Part shown: piece after piece, positions 6,232-11,351 of the stretch
Layout of the letters: the number at the start of each line of letters is the position of its first letter
How positions within the stretch are numbered: position 1 is the stretch's first letter
NCBI GenBank assembly: GCA_003133815.1
Contig: PKZR01000466.1
Location: 1 to 11,351 of the forward strand
Reading direction: 5' to 3'
From: Limisphaerales bacterium
GTDB taxonomy: Bacteria > Verrucomicrobiota > Verrucomicrobiia > Limisphaerales > UBA11358
Length of the DNA stretch: 11,351 bases
Made by a program: the position numbers and the translations under genes
Notes under the pieces: model-generated
What the model was told of the DNA's origin: nothing
What the model saw: the letters and a program-made list of their open reading frames with translations, nothing else
The model's database searches: none

Positions 6232-7254
6232 TTAACTCGCATCTGCGCAAGCCAGAAAACGCGCGCCGACCGCCTGTTGGTTCACGCCGACCACGCTTAT
6301 GTTCGCGGCGGTGAACTCCGATTGCCGGATGCTTTCGCAAGCTGCAACACACTGCCACGCGGCAAAAGCCACGAATGCCTCGCCAAGAATTGCCTTGGGC
6401 GCGAGTCGTGCGCCGGCCCAATCTTTCCAGGCAGCATTTTCGGCGGCGTCTTGTTCGCCGCAGCAAAGCAATTCGTTCGGGGCACAGCTTGGCAGATGCG
6501 CCCGCATTCTGCGCGCCGTTTCGAATCGAGACTGGCTTTGCGTAAATGGAAACGAATCGGTGATGACGGTTAGTTCGGCAATGGCACCAGAACCAGAATC
6601 TTTCTTCAACAAGATCGCGCCCGCGCCCGCGCCATGTATTGTTTTGCGTCGAAACAATTTCATCGCATCAGCCACAATCCAATCAGTTTCTTCTGCGCCG
6701 ATAACCAGACAGGCATCCACTTTGCCATCGGTAAGCCACTGGGCGGCGATGGCGACACCCTGCAAAAACGTTCCGTCATCCCCGACGAGCGTGTAGCTGA
6801 TCATCTCTGAGCCAAGAAATGCAGCAAGATGGCTGGCCGGCGCGTTAAACACGGTTTCTGGAAAGATTATTGGGCTGGCTGTTCTGGGATTTTGCAAAAC
6901 TTCCTCATAAAACCGGCGTGAATAATTCACGCCGCCAGCCATCACTCCCACAATAATGCCAAGCCGTATCCTTCCGCCTTGCACGAGCGAAACATTTTTG
7001 CCCAGCGCTTCAAGCGCGGCGGCAACAGTAAATTGTGCAATTAAATTTGCCCGTCGCAAACGAGGGTGATCAAAAAATACAGGACGAGAAACCGGCTCCG
7101 GAACGGGACGGACGTGAAGCGGCTTTTTCCAGCCTGGTCGCACCATGGTTTGTGCTTGTACTGGTGAATTTCTTTTCAAGGCGTCGCGCAATGCCGGCAC
7201 ACCCCAACCCGCCGGTGAAACGGCGCCAAGCCCGTGGACAAAAATCCTGCTCAC
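6232..7254 (-). CDS. Ketosynthase-fold protein lacking catalytic residues (chain-length-factor-like)
   Basis: A 340-residue thiolase-fold protein clearly related to beta-ketoacyl-ACP synthases but shorter than FabF (about 410). By alignment to its neighbour, the nucleophile position in the elbow VGDDGTFLQGVAIAA carries Thr (no Cys nearby), the NAHGT histidine motif is gone (LLCCGEQDAAEN), and the second histidine is replaced by Glu (KAILGEAFVAFAA); the Lys remains. Loss of Cys and both His is what chain-length factors (KS-beta) show, so it probably forms a heterodimer with the active KS. The start is set at GTG 7254, not GTG 7260: an AGGAGG (7264-7259) sits 5 bases before it, and the GTG overlaps the preceding stop as GTGA, implying translational coupling. 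Chain-length control is inferred; the protein may be purely structural or decarboxylative. Confidence 0.82.
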   Translation of the reverse strand: MSRIFVHGLGAVSPAGWGVPALRDALKRNSPVQAQTMVRPGWKKPLHVRPVPEPVSRPVFFDHPRLRRANLIAQFTVAAALEALGKNVSLVQGGRIRLGIIVGVMAGGVNYSRRFYEEVLQNPRTASPIIFPETVFNAPASHLAAFLGSEMISYTLVGDDGTFLQGVAIAAQWLTDGKVDACLVIGAEETDWIVADAMKLFRRKTIHGAGAGAILLKKDSGSGAIAELTVITDSFPFTQSQSRFETARRMRAHLPSCAPNELLCCGEQDAAENAAWKDWAGARLAPKAILGEAFVAFAAWQCVAACESIRQSEFTAANISVVGVNQQAVGARFLACADAS

Positions 7255-8498
7255 GGCCACCTCCTGAAAATGAGCGACGCATTTGCACCGCCGAAGCCAA
7301 AGGAATTTGAGAGCGCCGTACCTATTTTTTTGTCAACGGGCTGCCGCACAATTTCGAAATTGCACGCGGGATCAATTTTGTGCAGTGAAGTTTGCGGAGG
7401 CAGCCATTGACCGCGCAATGCCATCAAACAAGCGACTGCTTCCACTGCGCCCGCTGCGCCGAGCAGATGACCGCTGCAGCTTTTTGTCGAACTCACTGGC
7501 AGATTTTTTGCGTAGTCGGTCGCCCAACGATTGATTGCGACGGATTCCGTGGCGTCATTATGCGGCGTAGCTGTGCCGTGTGCGTTGACATAATGAATTT
7601 GCTCCGGCGAGATTTTTGCACACGCGCATGCAGAGGTCATCGCGGTAAAGGCAGCTTTACCTTCGGGATGCGGCTGCGTCAAATGATGTGTATCGGTCGT
7701 CGCGCCGTAGCCGGTGATCTCGCCGAGAACTTCCGCATTCCGTTTTCGCGCATGTTCGAGCGTTTCCAAGGTCAGGATTGCCGCGCCTTCGCCGAGCGTC
7801 AATCCGTCGCGTTGCGCGTCAAATGGGCGGCAAGGCGTGGGTGAAAGCGCCTGGAGCGAATCAAACCCGGCAAAGGTCAACTGGCAAAGCGAGTCGTAGC
7901 CGCCGGTCAGGATTTTCTCCGCATGCCCGCCTCGTAGCGTTTCAAAAGCGTGGCCGATGGCGTTCGCGCCAGACGCGCAGGCGTTGGAAACAATTGTGAC
8001 GGGGCCGGAAAAATCGAAGGCGTTGCACAAATCAAGTCCCTGCTGCTGGGCTTGATAATGCACGACTCGCGTCGGCTGCGCTTTTTTGGAGTACGGAAAT
8101 CGGACGGCCTGCTGAAGATAATTTTCGCCGAAGGCCATTTCACCGCTGGTTGTCCCGATCACAACTGGCAGATTCTCCACTGCATTCCAACCAGCCTGCG
8201 TCCATGCCTCGTGTGCGGCGATCAAAAGCATTTTTGAGGCGCGGTTTAAACGGCAGATGCTGTTCGGGGATAATTTGGTGGTCGGCAGTTCGGCCGGCAA
8301 ATCCACCTCCGCCGCGATTTTTGACCGCTGCCGCGATACGTCGAACAAGGTCACCGGACGAAACGCGTTCCGCCCGGCGCGAAAACCTTCCGCATTTTTT
8401 TGCCAGCCGATGCCGAGTGCCGTGACAATTCCCGCACCCGTGACGACGACGCGGTTTGCGCCGGTCGGATCCGAATTTTTTGGCGCGGGGAAAAGCAC
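7251..8498 (-). CDS. FabF-like beta-ketoacyl-ACP synthase (KS-alpha)
   Basis: A 415-residue type II condensing enzyme, near the usual FabF length. The thiolase fold opens with RVVVTGAGIVTALG (16-29). Catalytic residues are all present: nucleophile Cys174 in SNACASGANAIG, His307 in NAHGTATPHND, Lys339 in STKS and His344 in SGHLLGAAGA; the closing glycine-rich loop NSFGFGGANASL is at 398-409. It should carry out decarboxylative Claisen condensation between an acyl chain on its Cys and malonyl-ACP. It begins at a GTG 7 bases after the radical SAM stop, with only weak purine-rich sequence before it, and its stop overlaps the next gene by 4 bases. Pairing with an inactive KS and a private ACP points to a specialised type II pathway rather than housekeeping fatty acid synthesis, although a duplicated FabF cannot be excluded. 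Confidence 0.92.
   Translation of the reverse strand: MLFPAPKNSDPTGANRVVVTGAGIVTALGIGWQKNAEGFRAGRNAFRPVTLFDVSRQRSKIAAEVDLPAELPTTKLSPNSICRLNRASKMLLIAAHEAWTQAGWNAVENLPVVIGTTSGEMAFGENYLQQAVRFPYSKKAQPTRVVHYQAQQQGLDLCNAFDFSGPVTIVSNACASGANAIGHAFETLRGGHAEKILTGGYDSLCQLTFAGFDSLQALSPTPCRPFDAQRDGLTLGEGAAILTLETLEHARKRNAEVLGEITGYGATTDTHHLTQPHPEGKAAFTAMTSACACAKISPEQIHYVNAHGTATPHNDATESVAINRWATDYAKNLPVSSTKSCSGHLLGAAGAVEAVACLMALRGQWLPPQTSLHKIDPACNFEIVRQPVDKKIGTALSNSFGFGGANASLIFRRWP
7259..7264 (-). promoter_or_regulatory. Strong Shine-Dalgarno AGGAGG for the KS-like gene
   Basis: Read on the - strand, AGGAGG lies inside the last codons of the FabF-like gene, 5 bases before the GTG at 7254. It overlaps the GTG at 7260, which rules that codon out as the main start. 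It is the best ribosome-binding site in the operon and fits coupled, roughly equal synthesis of the two KS-fold partners. Confidence 0.7.
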
Positions 8499-8505
8499 GC
8501 TTCAA

Positions 8506-9546
8506 TTATGCCTTCGCCATTTCGGAAATTTTTCCGACGGCGGCTTTGTTCGTCCTTTTGCCGAGATAAAAATCCACCAGACCGGTCTTAGACGGCGCGA
8601 GACCTTCGGCTGAAATCGCATTCAGCACGCGTTCTTCGGTCATTATGAAACGGTCGCGTTTGTAAATGACGTAATCGCCGCGCACATCCGTCGGCGTCAG
8701 ATTGATCGTGACGAGGTTCGCGCCCGCGCGCAGGCCGCGCCGGTAGCCATCCTGCTCCGTCAGGTTAAATGCGCTGACCGCCGGAATGATCCACTCAGGG
8801 CGCATCAGCCGCAGCGCGCTGACGCAATTGAAAGTCCAGTCGGAATTTGCCGTGGGATTTTGGGCGAGCGGCGTCTCCTCGCCTGGAATGAAGGGGCTGA
8901 CGCTGCAACCGTCCAGCGGCAGCGAGCACGCAAGTTCAAGGTTTTTCAATAAATCGGCTGGCGTTTGACCAGGCAGGCCGATGATGAAGCCGGAACTCAC
9001 ATTCCAATTGTTTTCCGCGAGCTGGCGGATGTGCCGCAGCCGTTCCGCCAAAGTGCCGGGGGCTTCGAGTTGCTCATATTGCCTAGCATCACCGCATTCA
9101 AACTTCATGATGAAGATGCTCGCGCCTGCGTCCTGCAATTCATCGTAATGATCTTGCGAAAGAGTTCCGAGGCAGACGCTGATGCCGAGCGGCGTTTCGC
9201 GCCGCAAGATTTCGATGAGCGGTAAAACCACCTCGCGTACGGCCACGGGGTCTTCACCGGCTTGAATATTCACGTCGGTGACGCTGGCCGGGCGGTGATG
9301 GATCAAAAGTTCGGCAAGCTGTTCGTGTTTCGCGCGGAAGCGCGCCAGGGTGCGATTGTCGCGGCGCATCCCGCAGTAGGAACAATTTTCTCGGCAAAAG
9401 TTCGAGACTTCGACCACGGCACGCACAAAAACCTTTTCGCCAAATTGGATGCGCGTCGTTGCGGCGGCTCGTTCATGCAATGCCGTCTGCGATGCGCCAT
9501 TCAAGGCGAGTTCAGATTCAGTCGGAAAATATCCGTAACGTGACAC
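8506..9546 (-). CDS. Radical SAM enzyme, HydE/BioB-like
   Basis: A 346-residue radical SAM protein. The [4Fe-4S] cluster motif is CRENCSYCG (Cys51, Cys55, Cys58), preceded by VEVSNF and followed by MRRDNRTLARF, as in the HydE/BioB/PylB group. Further group features are VNIQAGED (92-99), FIMKFECGDARQYEQL (145-160), SGFIIGLPGQTPADLL (185-200) and SPFIPGEETPLA (217-228). About 230-330 forms the C-terminal part of the barrel, with NLTPTDVRGDYVIY. HydE acts in [FeFe]-hydrogenase maturation, but no hydrogenase or HydF/HydG is nearby. Here the gene leads an operon with two KS-fold proteins and an ACP, so it may insert sulfur into, rearrange or cleave an acyl or amino-acid-derived precursor. The GTG at 9546 is the only sensible start; no Shine-Dalgarno is seen, and a hairpin ends exactly at it. 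The reaction is unknown. Confidence 0.88.
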   Translation of the reverse strand: MSRYGYFPTESELALNGASQTALHERAAATTRIQFGEKVFVRAVVEVSNFCRENCSYCGMRRDNRTLARFRAKHEQLAELLIHHRPASVTDVNIQAGEDPVAVREVVLPLIEILRRETPLGISVCLGTLSQDHYDELQDAGASIFIMKFECGDARQYEQLEAPGTLAERLRHIRQLAENNWNVSSGFIIGLPGQTPADLLKNLELACSLPLDGCSVSPFIPGEETPLAQNPTANSDWTFNCVSALRLMRPEWIIPAVSAFNLTEQDGYRRGLRAGANLVTINLTPTDVRGDYVIYKRDRFIMTEERVLNAISAEGLAPSKTGLVDFYLGKRTNKAAVGKISEMAKA

Positions 9547-9566
9547 TGGCTAAGGATAATAGCCAG
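9546..9566 (-). repeat. Inverted repeat abutting the radical SAM start codon
   Basis: A perfect 7-bp inverted repeat, CTGGCTA/TAGCCAG, with a 7-base loop. On the - strand it ends at the first base of the GTG start and includes TATTAT (9561-9556), a plausible -10 hexamer. It could be an operator overlapping the promoter or an RNA hairpin limiting ribosome access. Confidence 0.4.
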
Positions 9567-9584
9567 ACATGCCGGGCGCAACCA

Positions 9585-9604
9585 GTGGGGTGAACACCCC
9601 ATAT
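9585..9604. promoter_or_regulatory. Semi-palindromic element, copy C
   Basis: Reads GTGGGGTGAACACCCCATAT and contains the perfect inverted repeat GGGGTG-AA-CACCCC (9587-9600). It is the most symmetrical of the three related elements (others at 1-20 and 2981-3000). It lies in the 80-base gap between the response regulator stop and the radical SAM start, just upstream of where a -35 box would sit if TATTAT at 9561-9556 is the -10. That is a typical activator position. Length and symmetry suit a dimeric NarL-type regulator, but binding is inferred. Confidence 0.5.
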
Positions 9605-9626
9605 ACAATGATCGGGGCATATGCAT

Positions 9627-10253
9627 CTATCTCCGCAAAAATTTCGCCACCGCTTCAGTGCGCGTTCGCACCTGCAATTTTTCGTAGATGCGGCGGATAT
9701 AGGTGTGGACGGTCTCGTAGCTGATGCCGAGTTTCTCCGCGATCTCCTTGTAGATTAATCCCTGGCTCAAAAGATCAAGCACCTGTTGTTCGCGCTCGGA
9801 AAGGCTTTCGGCCTGCGCTTCCGCCACTGGCGACCGTTGGAACGATTGCACGACCTTGCGCGCGATGTGCGTTGTCATCGGCGATCCGCCGCGTTTAACC
9901 TCCTCAATCGCTTCGAGCAATTCCTTGCCCGCCGTGCGCTTGAGCATATAGCCGCTCGCGCCCGCCGCCAGCGCGTCAAAAATGTTTTCCGTGTCCTCAT
10001 AAACGGTGAGCATCATCACTTGGATTTCCGGCGCGATTTTTTTTAACTGCCGGACACATTCGACGCCGTTCATGCCGGGCAAATTTATGTCCATCAGCAC
10101 CACGTCGGGTTTCGCCTGCGGCAAATCCTTTAGCGCATCCTCGGCGTTTGAGTAGTGGCTCACGCAACGAAAGCCGTCGGCGCGTTTCAGCACACGCACG
10201 AGCGTCTCGCGCAGTTTGTCGCTGTCCTCGACAATGGAAACGGCGATGGGCAT
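9627..10253 (-). CDS. NarL/FixJ-family response regulator
   Basis: A 208-residue two-domain regulator. The receiver (about 3-120) has the acidic pair Glu9/Asp10, phospho-acceptor Asp55 in VVLMDINLPG, Thr83 and Lys105 in GYMLKRT, all as expected for a phosphorylatable protein. A linker (about 120-148) leads to a LuxR-type HTH (150-208), LSEREQQVLDLLSQGLIYKE, with recognition helix region ISYETVHTYIRRIYEKL. It should dimerise and bind an inverted repeat when phosphorylated. It starts 4 bases after the stop of the adjacent histidine kinase, so the two are a co-expressed pair. Downstream on the same strand lie element C and the radical SAM/KS/ACP operon, which makes that operon a possible target. 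Start and family are clear; the regulon is not known. Confidence 0.95.
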   Translation of the reverse strand: MPIAVSIVEDSDKLRETLVRVLKRADGFRCVSHYSNAEDALKDLPQAKPDVVLMDINLPGMNGVECVRQLKKIAPEIQVMMLTVYEDTENIFDALAAGASGYMLKRTAGKELLEAIEEVKRGGSPMTTHIARKVVQSFQRSPVAEAQAESLSEREQQVLDLLSQGLIYKEIAEKLGISYETVHTYIRRIYEKLQVRTRTEAVAKFLRR

Positions 10254-10257
10254 AGAT

Positions 10258-11351
10258 TCAATTTTTCCCGCGTGGAATTTTCAGGCGAACAACCATTCCG
10301 CCGTTTGTTCCGCCGGAAATGGAAAAGTTTCCGTGAATGTCAGCCATGCGCCTTGCCATGTTGCGAAGACCATTTCGATTTTGCGGTGCAGATTGATTTC
10401 CGACACCGCGGCCATTGTCTTCAATTTCCAAAATAAAATCGCGCGGTAGCAATTGCAATCGAATCCAGACTTCGGACGCCTGAGCGTGCTTGACGACGTT
10501 ATTAACAGCTTCCTTAAACGCGAGAAAAACATTGTGGCGGACTTCCGGCGGAATCGTGATCGCGGGCAATTGCGTCGGCAAATCCACGCGATAACGCAAT
10601 CCGGCTAGTGCGAAATATTCCTGCGCGTATTTGCAGGCATAATTGGCGAGGCCTTCCAGCGTGTCGTTGGACGGATTGATAGCCCAGACAATTTCATCAA
10701 GCGAATGCGTCGTCTCTCTCGCTGTTTCAGTAATTTGCTTTGCGTGCGACTCGATTTCGTCCGGTAAATTTTTGTCGGCCCCGGCCATTTCGCCAAGCAG
10801 GGCGACTTGCGTGAGGTTTGCGCCAAGCTGGTCGTGCAAATCGCGCGCAATCCGCGAGCGTTCTTTCTCCAGAGCCTCCTTTTGTTTGTGCAATTGCAAT
10901 ACACGCCGCAATTTTTGCGTGGAAATAAATCGCACGATTGCCGCGACGATAGCCAAGGCAAAAATAATTGCAGTGATGCGAAACCAATTGGTTTGCCAGA
11001 AATATGGCTGAACGGTGATTTCAAGGACGCTGCCGGTTTCATTCCAAATGCCGTCTTCATTTTCCGCGGTGACGTGGAAATGATAAATTCCCGGCGGCAG
11101 TTTCGGATAGCGCGCGACACGTTCGGCACCGACGTCCGCCGGTGCTTTCTCGTGACCTTCTAACCAGCATTTGAAGCGTGCAGCATCTGGCGCGGAAAAA
11201 TTCAGCGCAGTATAATCAATTTCCAATTGTTCATAGCCCGGCGGGATGACGATGGATTGCGACCACGCCGAATCTAACAAATTTGTTTTTTGTTCAACGC
11301 CATCAACGCGGACCGATTCGATCAAAACTTGCGGCGGCTGCAAGTTGGGTT
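10258..11351 (-). CDS. Sensor histidine kinase with Y_Y_Y domain (5' end outside the window)
   Basis: The C-terminal 364 or so residues of a larger sensor. The frame runs open to the window edge; the TTG at 11343 is an internal Leu codon, so the true start is beyond the window. Numbering from that codon, 1-112 is a Y_Y_Y-type beta domain (IDYTALNFSAPDAARFKCWLEG region; GIYHFHVTAENEDGIW), which normally follows a seven-bladed Reg_prop propeller in periplasmic sensors. A membrane helix spans about 121-140 and a coiled coil 142-165. The HisKA_3 phosphorylation motif RIARDLHDQLG has His170. The ATPase domain has the N box FKEAVNNVVKHAQAS, the G1 box EDNGRG and the late box NGLRNMARRM. Such kinases often sense extracellular carbohydrates or related cues. 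The likely partner is the regulator 4 bases downstream. Confidence 0.93.
   Translation of the reverse strand, partial: PNLQPPQVLIESVRVDGVEQKTNLLDSAWSQSIVIPPGYEQLEIDYTALNFSAPDAARFKCWLEGHEKAPADVGAERVARYPKLPPGIYHFHVTAENEDGIWNETGSVLEITVQPYFWQTNWFRITAIIFALAIVAAIVRFISTQKLRRVLQLHKQKEALEKERSRIARDLHDQLGANLTQVALLGEMAGADKNLPDEIESHAKQITETARETTHSLDEIVWAINPSNDTLEGLANYACKYAQEYFALAGLRYRVDLPTQLPAITIPPEVRHNVFLAFKEAVNNVVKHAQASEVWIRLQLLPRDFILEIEDNGRGVGNQSAPQNRNGLRNMARRMADIHGNFSISGGTNGGMVVRLKIPRGKN

Noticed and set aside
5954..9546. Canonical aryl-polyene gene cluster
   Set aside because: The ACP and KS pair resemble that type, but the expected ketoreductase, dehydratases, ammonia-lyase, acyltransferase and export genes are absent and a radical SAM enzyme is present.
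8506..9546. [FeFe]-hydrogenase maturase HydE assignment
   Set aside because: The sequence is HydE-like, but there are no hydrogenase or maturation genes in the window, so only a HydE/BioB-like label is justified.

Overview
The window looks like a chromosomal stretch of a diderm (Gram-negative-type) bacterium, most likely a Verrucomicrobiota member of the Pedosphaera/Limisphaerales kind. The reasons are an outer-membrane MlaA-type protein, a Y_Y_Y-domain histidine kinase paired with a NarL-type response regulator, frequent GTG starts and moderately high GC. The phylum is inferred from gene style and was not tested by a search. No rRNA, tRNA, CRISPR array, transposase or insertion sequence was seen.

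Layout: the left half is on the + strand. Positions 100-3879 hold four genes with short gaps: a transglutaminase-like cysteine protease-fold protein, an unusual fusion of an MlaA/VacJ domain to an alpha/beta-hydrolase, a 55-residue lipoprotein and a six-helix membrane protein. A 264-base gap carries what looks like the remnant of a small HTH regulator on the opposite strand. It is followed by a secreted glycoside hydrolase of family 39 (4144-5775).

The right half is all on the - strand and converges on the GH39 gene. Reading leftward from the right edge, there is a sensor kinase cut by the window edge, its response regulator 4 bases later, and then a compact four-gene operon: a HydE/BioB-like radical SAM enzyme, a FabF-like ketosynthase with all catalytic residues, a second ketosynthase-fold protein that has lost the active-site Cys and both His, and a dedicated acyl carrier protein. 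The active KS, inactive KS and ACP match the minimal set of a type II polyketide or specialised fatty acid system (KS-alpha, chain-length-factor-like KS-beta, ACP). The radical SAM enzyme as first gene is the unexpected part, and the product cannot be named from sequence. This operon is the best candidate here for an undescribed system.

Regulation: three roughly 20-base copies of a semi-palindromic element, approximately GTRGGG-N-AA-N-R-CCCCAT, lie at 1-20, 2981-3000 and 9585-9604. Each is about 40-100 bases upstream of a start codon. The copy at 9585 lies between the response regulator and the radical SAM gene and contains a perfect GGGGTG/CACCCC inverted repeat. They could be binding sites for one regulator, possibly the response regulator encoded here; that is inference.
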